Source: Isohypsibius dastychi
Taxonomy: Eukaryota > Tardigrada > Eutardigrada > Parachela > Isohypsibiidae
DNA length: 12,932 nt
Assembly (NCBI GenBank): GCA_034696485.1
Contig: JAQIWT010001034.1
Location: 1-12,932 of the forward strand
Reading direction: 5' to 3'
In this document: positions 1-7,402 of the stretch, piece by piece
Position numbering within the stretch: position 1 is the stretch's first letter
Layout of the letters: each line of letters begins with the position of its first letter
Program-made: the position numbers and the translations under genes
The notes under the pieces: model-generated
What the model was told of the DNA's origin: nothing
The model's input: only the letters and a program-made list of their open reading frames with translations
The model's database searches: none

Positions 1-588
1 GAAAAGCGGGCGGGCAAGCGAAACATACGGCGGTAGCGGGGCGGCAGAGCAGATTTTGAAGGCGGCCCAAGACTGGTGTCCACCAGAAAGCTTAGGTGTT
101 CACGACATGTCGAGTATACCGGTATAAAAAACGCAAAAAGGTGTTCGACTCAACCGGATCTGTGGCGGTAGACAAAAACACCGCAGAACAAGCAAGGGTG
201 ATGGTTTAGGCACCCTCCCAGTCAGTCTCCCGTAAATACAGCATCTCAACTTAACTTGGACAGCGTTTGTCCTCACTCGTCTCTTGCGAACCAGAATCCT
301 GTTGGCCAACATAACTGGCCAGTAAGATACACCGAAGAAATAGCTCTGTGCGACCCAACCAATCGTGATCTCAATTGGAATAATCGGCTGGGGGCTAGCA
401 GATCCCAGACTTCCCCTCAATGATCAAATGCACTTACTCCATACAACTTGGTGTGCGATTCTGCTGTTCAGTTTATGTGTGAGCTACGCCGAAGCTAAAC
501 AGCTACATACTAACATCAGTACTTTAACTTAAGTATAAGGTCATGCAACCTGCAGTTATTGCTGCTAAATTTGCGTCAGCTGGATAGA
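1..588. other. Left-edge region with no supported gene
   Basis: The first 60 bases are G-rich (repeated GCGGG/GGCGG), then composition becomes ordinary. A minus-strand open frame at 100-420 encodes a fairly hydrophobic peptide, but it has no ATG near its beginning, no clear splice partner and no family resemblance, so I do not call it. The part next to 589 would be the 3' flank of the minus-strand gene that ends there. No RNA gene or repeat was recognised. Confidence 0.4.
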
Positions 589-1456
589 TCAGCCAAGCAG
601 TTTTTCTTTATCAAATACCTTATCTGGATCACCTTGAAAATTCTTGAAGTCATGAGCATGATAGGCCTGGCAAAAAGATACAACAATGTCAAAGCAGCTA
701 GATCTACTGGAAAATCAGATTAAACTTATATTGAACACTGCCAGTAGAAAAAGTCTAGCTCTTTCTCTCAAATTCTCTGGCATTCTAGGATAACGACGGC
801 TGCTTTGACGGACTGCCACATACGGGCCTGAACATCTTCACCATCATTAGTTTCATCGTTGGACCAGATTTCAGAAACGGTATCTGTAAATAGTAAGATA
901 AATTAGGTAAAGGTGACCCGATATAATTCTCTGTAAACTGACAGTTTGAAAAACAACTCACCCTCAATGAGATTAACGACAACCACGGTGAGATAAGCAT
1001 GTTCTACGCCTGGAATACCCATGTAGCTGTTCTGATAACTGTCAAAAACGAAGGCCCGGCCAGTGAGAATATGTTTGATGATTTCCAGAACTGAAGTCGT
1101 AGCGTCAAAGCTGGAATTCTCGAGAAATGGACGTTAGATTTCATTCAATTTCCAGGTTGTATTGCGCAGCTTGATGTCGTAGGGATTTTGTATCCAAACG
1201 TCGTAAATGAGACCGCTGCCTTGAGAATAAAAGACGTGTTTGGCGTGACTGGCAAAAGCGAAAGCAATGGCGATGTTTTGTTTCAGGCCTGCTTCGAAGC
1301 ATGAATTTATTTGCAGTGAACTGCTGATACCTCTCGTGTGCTCCTTGGTAAAACCTGAAAAACAAATTGAGAATCAGTAACTGCATAAGTACCAGCATGA
1401 GACAGAATCTTGGCGCGGATTTCTAGACCATAATCTTTCTTGCCCCCAGCCCCCAT
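589..1456 (-). pseudogene. Unrecognised four-exon gene, copy A, interrupted by one in-frame TAA
   Basis: I do not recognise the family. Exons read on the minus strand are 1456-1393, 1354-962, 883-795 and 666-589, with introns of 38, 78 and 128 nt. Every junction is in phase, giving 208 codons including the terminal TGA. The peptide starts MGAGGKKDYGLEIRAKIL, has a hydrophobic stretch (NIAIAFAFASHAKHVFYS) and a later β-rich segment (HAYLTVVVVNLIE), and ends DKEKLLG. The break is a TAA at 1136-1134 (codon 95); the same frame stays open for 57 codons beyond it up to a good donor (GAGG|GTGAGT). No GT-AG intron I tried removes it cleanly, since no donor has the phase needed by the nearest acceptor. 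The third donor (GTC|GTTATC at 794) is weak; if unused, exon 3 ends at TGA 770-768. No signal peptide is visible. The gene is related to the plus-strand copy at 1531-1978. It may be a pseudogene, a readthrough gene, or carry a sequencing error. Confidence 0.45.
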
Positions 1457-1615
1457 ATGATGTAGCTTGAGAGTTCAGCTTCGTTTGGCGTTAAGGGTTT
1501 AGCTTGAGGGTTCAGCTTCGTGAACCCTCAACCTACATCTATGATGAGCTAGGGGGCCAGCGAGATTATGGTCTGGAAATTCACGCAAAGTTTCTGTTTT
1601 ATGATGGTACCGGTA
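1397..1615. repeat. Inverted duplication joining gene copies A and B
   Basis: Bases about 1397-1483, reverse-complemented, align with about 1516-1610. The shared core is GATTATGGTCT.GAAAT followed by a GT donor and an acceptor in both arms. Within the shared frame DYGLEI(R/H)AK several differences are third-position synonymous (CTA/CTG, ATC/ATT, GCC/GCA), which suggests the duplicated segment was coding while it diverged. The arms are about 30 bp apart and point away from each other. Confidence 0.65.
1464..1529. repeat. Direct 20-mer repeat and 9-bp hairpin at the centre of the inverted duplication
   Basis: AGCTTGAGAGTTCAGCTTCG at 1464-1483 recurs with one mismatch at 1501-1520. The second copy begins a perfect hairpin: GAGGGTTCA (1506-1514), a six-base loop GCTTCG, and TGAACCCTC (1521-1529). 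This sits exactly between the two diverging gene copies, so it may mark the rearrangement junction. Confidence 0.7.
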
Positions 1616-1978
1616 ATGAATTTCGAATTTTGGAAAAATTCTCATTTTGTTCAGGGTTATTTCTTCGAAGCCTGCCAAAGATGAAACATTTCCGCTGTTG
1701 TAGTGGTCTTCAAGTTGGAATTCATGCTGGAATTCGGCATTGCATGGTAATGGGCTTTTGGAGATCATCTGGAAGGTGCAAAAGAATTCGTTCTTCATGG
1801 GAATCTTCTGGCCTGGATGGTCGTCGTGTTTTGCAACTTGCCGGCTGGGACTGAAGTGGTGAGACGATAGGTTTCTTCGTCGGAGCTCCCGGAATAGCTC
1901 GCATATTGCCCTTGTATGGAGTCATGAAGGCAGCTTCGTGGAGTCTGGTGCTTCGTCGTTCGGGGCCATACTGAAAAT
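1531..1978 (+). pseudogene. Degenerate copy B of the unrecognised gene
   Basis: This is a plus-strand relative of the minus gene at 589-1456. A first exon-like piece ends at 1606 and encodes STYIYDELGGQRDYGLEIHA, matching copy A at the block DYGLEI(R/H)AK. A GT-AG intron follows at 1607-1654, at the position and phase of copy A intron 1. Beyond it, resemblance to copy A persists only if the reading frame is changed. SGLQVGI..AGI (about 1707-1740) corresponds to SSLQIN..AGL in A. A second frame holding AKEFVLHGNLLAWMVVVFCN (about 1780-1840) corresponds to AKHVFYSQGSGLIYDVW. A third frame holding SFVESGASSFGAILKI (about 1930-1977) corresponds to the region after the TAA in A. There is no in-frame ATG at the front. 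I therefore call it a remnant; the peptide alignments were made by eye and the later ones are weak. Confidence 0.45.
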
Positions 1979-2118
1979 CTGTAAAAAGAAGAAAAAAATA
2001 TGGAATACAAATTCATAAATATCAAAAAATAATAATGAAACTTACTGCGTGAAAAAGTTTGGACCGTGAAAAATGTCAAGAATACGAAATGGCAATCTGG
2101 CGAAGTGAAAACTGGCAA

Positions 2119-2545
2119 CTAACTTCTCGGACTGAAGGAGCTTCGCCAGATCTGAGTTTGAATATCAAGTGCAGCAAGGTTGAACGCTTGCATCCGATTA
2201 AATTCCGCGAAGCGTTTTGGGATAGCTGTAAAACGCGCCAAACACTGATCATCATCTCCCATGTCGAGCGCATACTGATCAGATGTTGATGGGGTGATCG
2301 TGGTTGAAGGTAGCTTCTATCCATACGGAGAAGGATAGTTTTTCTCGGTTTCTGTTACACGGTTGTAGAAACGCTCTCACCACATTGCCCAGCCCACTCG
2401 TACCCAAGCCACTGCTGAAGGGGTGCAAGCGCAATGAGCAAGCGATGTTGCTGATGCCCCGGTAGCACTGACATCCTCCGAAACAAGAGCTGGCTGTCAC
2501 GGCGGTGGGGAGGGGGATGAGAAAGAACACCACAAAAAAGTGCAT
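2119..2545 (-). CDS. Candidate secreted LRRNT-like cysteine-cap protein (partial model)
   Basis: Exon 1 (2545-2381) begins MHFFVVFFLIPLPTAVTA, a plausible signal peptide, followed by CFGGCQCYRGISNIAC. This spacing (C-x3-C-x-C-x8-C) resembles leucine-rich-repeat N-terminal caps. A GTGAGA donor after codon 55 joins in phase, across a 64-nt intron (2380-2317), to exon 2 at 2316, which contains FTAIPKRFAEFNRMQAFNLA, compatible with one leucine-rich repeat. Exon 2 stays open to TAG 2121-2119, giving about 120 residues. Alternatively a GTTAGT donor at 2123 could splice to 1978, continuing in phase to 1722 for 204 residues; that last exon would be antisense to copy B, so I do not rely on it. An in-frame ATG also exists at 2569. 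Secretion is inferred from the signal-like start; no repeat array follows, so the protein is short for an LRR family member. Confidence 0.35.
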
Positions 2546-2599
2546 GGTTGGGTGGGAGGATATCGTCACTGAAGAGAGGAGCTGGATAATACTTCAGAA

Positions 2600-3370
2600 G
2601 TGCAGACAAACACCAGTGAAATGTTGTGGTGTTTCAGCTTTATCATCTAGCTACTGCGGCTTTTGAATCCCAACCCCTGCCTCCCGAATCTATCCTCTCG
2701 GTCTCCGCACGCCATTCTTTAATAAATTCGGCCCCATGGGGCAAAAAATGTTCATATTGTGGCCCCATCGGGCTTATTCAATTTCAAAACCCCATGGGGC
2801 CGATTGTTTTCGACCCTTTGCCGCACATAAACGAACACATATGGCCGCATATAACAATATGTTACCATTGGCCGCATATAGTTCAAAACCTAGATCCACC
2901 GCTGCGGTCCATCCATCAGCTCAACAGGAACCTTGGAGATCCTATCGTCGTTCCTGGAAGCTTTAGCTCAACATGAGTTGCGGTAGCACTCGGAAGAACT
3001 ACCGTTCGTCATCGTGTTCTGGTCAGGTTTTGGTCAGGATTTCCCGGAGTTATCCCAGGTTGTATCCACCAAGAAGCAGAATATCCCAATTGTTCCAACT
3101 GCACACTGAGGATTTCACAGTGACAACTAGATATTCTAGAGACAAAGAATTCGAAAATGCGATGACGGCCTCTTCCTACAAAATGGGAGCTATGTCAATT
3201 GGAACAGCAGTTAAATACTGCATGAAGAATCCATAGACAAACCATGTGGACCATGTGTTGCCCCCTCCCCTGCGGAAACAGAAGAAAAAGAATTAAATTA
3301 TCTATTAATGTCTATTAAAAAAAGTATGAAGAGTGAATGAAGGGAAGAGACAGAGATTCGATCATGGTGG
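2600..3370. other. Region without a supported gene
   Basis: Plus-strand open frames at 2626-2976 and 2973-3236 exist. The first is built largely from the GGCCCCAT and GGCCGCATATA repeats. The second starts with ATG at 2973 and is 87 codons, ending TAVKYCMKNP, with no family resemblance. I could not find splice-joined partners for either. An AATTAAATTATC stretch and a purine-rich tail (3300-3355) precede the fold-back cluster. Confidence 0.4.
2731..2880. repeat. Short palindromic repeat cluster (GGCCCCATGGGGC and GGCCGCATATA)
   Basis: GCCCCATGGGGC at 2731-2742 is a perfect 12-bp palindrome. GGCCCCATCGGGC follows at 2761-2773 and CCCCATGGGGCC at 2790-2801, so the unit recurs at about 30-bp spacing. 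GGCCGCATATA occurs at 2843-2853 and again at 2870-2880. The regular spacing could reflect binding sites or a degenerate tandem array; function is unknown. Confidence 0.6.
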
Positions 3371-3372
3371 AA

Positions 3373-3464
3373 TACGTCTCCGCCAATATTTATCGTACAC
3401 CCCCCATAGACTTAACATGCTGGTTTATATTAGGGGGTGTACGACAAATATTGGTGGAGACGTA
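3373..3464. mobile_element. Fold-back element with 32-bp inverted arms
   Basis: Bases 3373-3404 and 3433-3464 are reverse complements at 30 of 32 positions, separated by a 28-base centre. The arms contain TACGTCTCC at the outer ends and GTACACCCCC toward the centre. No coding capacity is present. The structure suits a short non-autonomous fold-back or MITE remnant, or a transcribed hairpin; no target-site duplication was recognised. Confidence 0.6.
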
Positions 3465-3471
3465 CGTATGA

Positions 3472-3665
3472 TACCGTAATTTACCAATTAAAAGCCCCCC
3501 CCCCCCGAAATAAAAGCCCCCCCCCCTCCCGTAATAAAGGCCCAAATTTGCCCTCGTTTTCAAAGGGTCCCCCCTTTAAAAAACGCGTTTTTTCGTCACG
3601 TGACAATTTTGAAAAATTGCTTTGAAAGAATAGAAGCCCGGGCTTTTAATCGGTAAATTACGGTA
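3472..3665. mobile_element. MITE-like element with 26-bp terminal inverted repeats
   Basis: The left end 3472-3497 (TACCGTAATTTACCAATTAA...) and right end 3640-3665 are reverse complements at 25 of 26 positions, bounding a 194-bp element that starts and ends with TA, as expected for a TA target site. The interior carries two AAATAAAAGC/poly-C blocks (3491-3535) with C runs of more than ten, and a perfect AAGCCCGGGCTT palindrome at 3634-3645. No transposase frame is present. A non-autonomous Tc1/mariner-like element is the simplest reading, but the superfamily is inferred only from TA ends. Confidence 0.6.
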
Positions 3666-3683
3666 CATAAACTTTGGCTTCAC

Positions 3684-3762
3684 TTGCCATAGCTGTATGG
3701 TACCCAGAAGAACCCTATAGTATATATGGAGTAGGGGTCTGGGTACCATACAGCTACGGCAA
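3684..3762. mobile_element. Fold-back element with 23-bp inverted arms
   Basis: Bases 3684-3706 and 3740-3762 are reverse complements with one mismatch (TTGCCATAGCTGTATGGTA... against its complement), separated by 33 bases; inner bases add partial pairing (AACCCTA with TAGGGGT). It starts 18 bases after the MITE-like element ends. No coding content is present. Confidence 0.6.
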
Positions 3763-3930
3763 TGTATATTGCGGTATCGTTTCTCACCCTCCCCGTAATC
3801 TGAAATTATAGTTTTTTCCGACAAATCTGAGATTCTCAGTGAATGGTTTTTCATTTGTGCCTACGTAGTTAAGAAAATATTTATTATTATCCAGGATTAA
3901 AAGTGGTAATTTGACACCCGAATTTCCAAT

Positions 3931-5468
3931 ATGGTAGATCTAGGAAGGATAGAGAGAGTTCGGTGCCGAACTTTGGAAAATCCAGATTGCGTTTTTGAGA
4001 AGAATGCTTGGTGAGTTTTTCTACGGTCGATATGCTTCGATGGTCGGTAGGATTGCGGGATGCTTGCTGCATGTGCAGTTTTCGCGTTAAAGTACATTGT
4101 GCGATTAGTTTCTCATTCTAGGGATGACGTTTCATGGGATGATGAGCAGCTAAGGCAGGCGGAAGACAAAATTATTTTGAATTCATCTTCACCTTTGTTG
4201 GAAGTCGAATCAAGTACGGTTTTAAAGTTGCGTCACTTTGTTTTATGGCATCGTTTTTCTAAGATTCAATTTTCAGGCCAGTTCACCGCGAACGCTGGTC
4301 AGTATTGGGAGAAGTTTTATCAGAAACATACTGATCAGTTCTTCAAAGACAGGTTCGTTCCACGCATTTTCATGTTTCGACTGATCTCATAGACAGTGAT
4401 CGCTGTTCTTGGCTTTAGAAACTGGTTGGATTCAGAATTTCCGGAAATTGCACTTCGAGATCAAGAAGTTTCCGGGCTGGATACGTCTTCCACAGTTTTT
4501 GAGGTACATTATAAAATATTTATAGCGGGATAATTTCCGGAAATATTTGTTGGCGTCGTTTTATTTCGATTTTCATTGTTAGCAATTCGTGCCCGTGATT
4601 ATGTTTCTCAAATGTATTCCAGACTGGATGTGGAGTTGGAAATACCGTTTTTCCGATCCTGAGGTCAACGAAATCTACGTTTGTTTACTGTTGCGATTTC
4701 TCAGCCGAAGCCATCCGCTTGCTTAAGGTTAGTCCTCTGGTAATACCTGACGGTACGCATGTACATGTCCGAATTTTTCAGGGTTATCTCTTGATCTTTC
4801 TTCATTGTTGAACATTTTAAAACGAGCTTTTTGTTAGGGCCGCGGTGATTACGACCCAACAAGATGCGAAGCATTCGTTGGAGATCTGACTGACCAAAAT
4901 CCAGAGTATTGGCCCGTGAAAGAATCTTCTGTCGATTTTATAATAATGCTCTTCACATTGTCTGCAATAAAGCCTACCGAGTGAGTTCGAGCTCGTTTCC
5001 TTAAGTGATTCACCGGTGATTTTGTATTCTTCAGAATGGAAGCCGTCATCAAACGCCTTGTTTCGCTCCTGAAACCAGGTGGTCACATCTTGTTTCGGGA
5101 TTACGGAAAATACGATCTCGCTCAGTTGAGATTCAAGAAAAGTATGGCTGACTTCTGTGGTAGCGGTTTGGTTTTGATGATCTCTGTTTTCCAGATCAAT
5201 GTGCTGGACCTAATTTATACATCCGGCAAGATGGAACAATGGCTTATTTTTTCACCCAGGGTGAGCTACATGGTTATTTTTTTCACATCGTCGCTATTCT
5301 GAACTTCGTGTTGCAGAAGAAATAAGGGATCTATTTGTCGAGCGAGCAGGATTGATAGAAAAGCAGAACGCGGTTGATCGGCGTTTATTGGTGAACAGAA
5401 AAAAGAACCTGCTGATGCATCGAGTATGGATACAATGTAAATTTATGAAACCATACGAAAGCGAATAG
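3931..5468 (+). CDS. METTL2: METTL2/8-type tRNA N3-methylcytidine methyltransferase
   Basis: Known role of the family: SAM-dependent formation of m3C32 in the anticodon loop of tRNA-Thr (and some tRNA-Arg). Exons are 3931-4010, 4122-4213, 4277-4352, 4419-4503, 4623-4727, 4838-4980, 5035-5141, 5195-5260 and 5317-5468. All introns (111, 63, 66, 119, 110, 54, 53 and 56 nt) are GT-AG and in phase, giving 301 residues. Motifs in order: [20 protein letters not shown] (18-36), [20 protein letters not shown] (67-86), the SAM-binding loop ETGCGVGNT (111-119), CCDFSAEAI (134-142), [20 protein letters not shown] (207-226), YFFTQEE (247-253), VDRRL..NRKK (271-281) and VWIQCKF (288-294). [10 protein letters not shown] and the C-terminus favour METTL2/8 over METTL6. 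The ATG at 3931 is the first in its frame after a stop, and it brings in the conserved NAW. At 301 residues it lacks the linker that makes human METTL2 longer. It converges on CPSF4. A mitochondrial presequence is not evident. Confidence 0.92.
4434..4545. repeat. Paired TTTCCGGAAA palindromes
   Basis: AATTTCCGGAAATT at 4436-4449 is a perfect 14-bp palindrome inside exon 4 of the METTL2-like gene, and AATTTCCGGAAAT recurs at 4532-4544 in the following intron. The core resembles STAT- or ETS-type sites, but nothing else supports regulation; coincidence is possible. Confidence 0.3.
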
Positions 5469-5478
5469 TCGAGAAAAA

Positions 5479-5484
5479 AATATA
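5479..5484 (+). promoter_or_regulatory. Possible variant poly(A) signal of the METTL2-like gene
   Basis: AATATA lies 11 bases after the TAG at 5466-5468. No AATAAA occurs on the plus strand between this stop and the CPSF4 end, so a variant signal very near the stop is likely. Such short 3' UTRs fit the compact gene spacing. Confidence 0.3.
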
Positions 5485-5555
5485 TTTTTCGTGCCTCATT
5501 GTTTGGAGTTGAACTTCTTGTGGACCAAAAAACATTTTCCGGTCGATTTAACTGC

Positions 5556-5561
5556 TTTATT
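5556..5561 (-). promoter_or_regulatory. Poly(A) signal AATAAA of CPSF4
   Basis: TTTATT on the plus strand reads AATAAA on the minus strand, 139 bases downstream of the CPSF4 stop. It lies beyond the likely end of the convergent METTL2-like transcript, so the two 3' UTRs need not overlap. Confidence 0.5.
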
Positions 5562-5699
5562 CTTCACCTTTACGCCTCTTTCGACAGCAAACATGTATTG
5601 AAAAATGAAATTCGGAAACATCTTTTCCGATAATCACAGCGCTAAAGCAGTAATCGAAAACAGTAATCGAGAGAAATGATATAAAATACGACGCGAGCC

Positions 5700-6903
5700 T
5701 CAAAGACGTTGAACTGTAGAGATCGTGCTGATTGAACTTCCACTCGTGCATCTGTTGGCTATGTGACCCTTTTCACCACATTTGAAGCACGTAATTTCGG
5801 ATCTTGGTCCCGTTTGGCCAGGTCTTGGGGCACTGAAGTTAGCAACAGGTCGATGTGAAGAAGCATTATACTGAGAATTTTCGTCCGAGCCGGAAGTGGT
5901 AGAACGAATGGGTGCAGCTCCAGAGTGCGGACAAGATGCCGCTTTGTGTCCCGGTTCGCCACACTGATGGCATGTCAGACGTCTTTGAGAGGACTTATCT
6001 TCCATTGCTGGAATTCCGAATCGAGGGCTAAAATTACACAAAAATTGTAGCGTTTACGGTATAACCATAATGATCTTTATGAAGACAGAACGTAAATTTC
6101 AGTTATAAGCAGATTCTCACTGGGCTGCTTTGCAATTTGGACCATGTGGACAAAATCCGAACATGTATAATCGACAAATTCGACGTTTCGTGTGCCTATT
6201 TTTACATTCTTCACCTGAAATGAGGGAGGGAATTTTATGACTTTATGACCCTAAGAAAATCCAAAAATAATTGAGAACATACGGTATGTTACATACCGTG
6301 TCTGCAAAATCCGCGCGTGTACCATTCACAATCCTTGATTTTATCTTCAGGATTTATGTGCAAAAAAGGGCAGTCTTTGTTGCTGCAGGCATCTAAGAGG
6401 GAAGCAGGTGTATTTTCATAAACGAATGTCAAGAATGACAAAAAACTTACTGAATTTAGAGTAGAAGTAACATTCTGGCATCTTGGACCTAAATATCGAA
6501 CAAACATTCAAAGGGTTCCCAGAAAAAACCGAAAGTAACATTTTGATTTCTTACATGTCAAATTCATGGAGAAATTCACAATAATCGCCTTTTTTACAAA
6601 GTCCGCGCAGCCAATGTTTACAAACGACCGTTTTGTCACCTCGAACATGGCGATAAGGGCAAAAGGTTCCTTTTCCACAAGAGCTCTCAACGTAGAATTC
6701 GCAGACAGGTGACTGAGACTCTAGACGAGAATGATGTAAAAGGTAAAACGCAACGCATTTGATTTGGAAGACTGGAAGAATGTTTGTTTCGACTTACTGT
6801 CCAATCCAGAGAATGGCGTCGGCTTCACACCAGTATGTCGCGACAGAGCAATCTCGATGTCAAACTTATTTTGATCAACGGGAGCAATGATGTCCTGAAA
6901 CAT
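5700..6903 (-). CDS. CPSF4: CPSF4/CPSF30 cleavage and polyadenylation factor, five CCCH fingers and two CCHC knuckles
   Basis: Known role: the 30-kDa subunit of nuclear CPSF, which helps recognise AAUAAA during pre-mRNA 3'-end formation. Exons (minus) are 6903-6798, 6720-6555, 6488-6451, 6392-6297, 6214-6121 and 6027-5700. Introns of 77, 66, 58, 82 and 93 nt are all in phase, giving exactly 275 residues. Zinc fingers: C42-C50-C56-H60, C69-C77-C83-H87, C97-C106-C111-H115 (the shorter third finger typical of the family), C125-C133-C139-H143 and C149-C157-C163-H167. Zinc knuckles (CxxCx4Hx4C): C186-C189-H194-C199 and C247-C250-H255-C260. All ligands are present. The N-terminus MFQDIIAPVDQNKFDIEIAL matches the conserved family start. 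Two knuckles resemble fly Clipper; human CPSF4 has one. The linker between the knuckles is Ser/Gly/Pro-rich. The donor of intron 4 lies in a palindrome at 6281-6299. The gene is divergent from the DNA2-like gene. Confidence 0.95.
6281..6299. repeat. Palindrome covering the 5' splice site of CPSF4 intron 4
   Basis: ACGGTATGT, one central T, then ACATACCGT forms a perfect 9-bp inverted repeat. On the minus strand the exon ends at 6297 (CACG) and the donor GTATGT begins at 6296, so the splice site lies inside one arm. A transcript hairpin would need to open a few central pairs but could occlude the site from U1. Confidence 0.7.
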
Positions 6904-7402
6904 GATGAACCAAAGAACAACAAAGATTGTCTTGGGCAAAACACAAAACAGAATGACTGAATTCCGAAAATCCGAAAGTTTATTTATCTCCGAGGCGTGC
7001 TGAAGTCGTGGCAGGGGCCCACGTGTTAACGACTAACTGAAACCTCTTAATGTGCGAGGGCGTCGGCGACTGGGGTGGGTGGCAGGTCAGTTCACGGCAT
7101 ACGCCAGCGTCAGAACAACGTTGGTCTGCTAACCTGATGATCATACGCCTCTGACTCTGATTTAGCGGGAGTCAGATTCATTGTTGATGTTCTGATTTTA
7201 CATTTTATACCAGGGAGTTTCGATTTCATGTATTGCTGAGTTAATCTTCTTGGCATCTTTTTGATCTACGCCGCACGCTTTCAAACCATGCGCTTTGTGA
7301 AATGAACCACCGCTTAATCACCAGAGAATATTTGCTGAAATCGTCGTCGCTGAGATTTTCCCGTATGATCGTCATGCTTTCACAGTCAGCGTAGCTTTCA
7401 AG
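6904..7402. promoter_or_regulatory. Shared upstream region of divergent CPSF4 and DNA2-like genes
   Basis: 499 bases separate the two start codons, so both promoters and 5' UTRs must lie here unless upstream non-coding exons exist. Contents include a GC-richer block (about 7000-7090), a hairpin at 7150-7176 and a TTTTATA string at 7203-7209. No clear TATA box at a convincing distance was seen for either gene, and no open frame looks coding. Confidence 0.45.
7150..7176. repeat. Perfect 8-bp hairpin in the divergent promoter region
   Basis: TCTGACTC (7150-7157) and GAGTCAGA (7169-7176) are exact reverse complements around an 11-base loop TGATTTAGCGG. Each arm contains TGACTC/GAGTCA, an AP-1-like half of TGAGTCA. 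It could be a pair of transcription-factor sites or a chance repeat. Confidence 0.45.

Noticed and set aside
1499-2118. Minus-strand open frames, one containing SVPAGK and one MKNEFFCTF, that look protein-like
   Set aside because: They sit opposite plus-strand copy B, whose similarity to copy A gives better coding support; the minus frames differ by one base and have no consistent splice model.
2059-2289. Plus-strand open frame opposite the LRRNT-like gene
   Set aside because: No family resemblance, and no in-phase continuation of copy B was found in it.
2626-2976. Plus-strand 116-codon frame
   Set aside because: It is composed largely of the short palindromic repeats and resembles no protein family.
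4060-4121. ATG 4060 as METTL2 start with a hydrophobic leader
   Set aside because: The peptide before DDVSW matches nothing in the family, while an in-phase upstream exon supplies the conserved NAW.
4782-4837. TTTTTCAG at about 4782 as acceptor for the fifth METTL2 intron
   Set aside because: Using it does not give the conserved YDPTRCEAF frame; the TTGTTAG acceptor at 4837 does.
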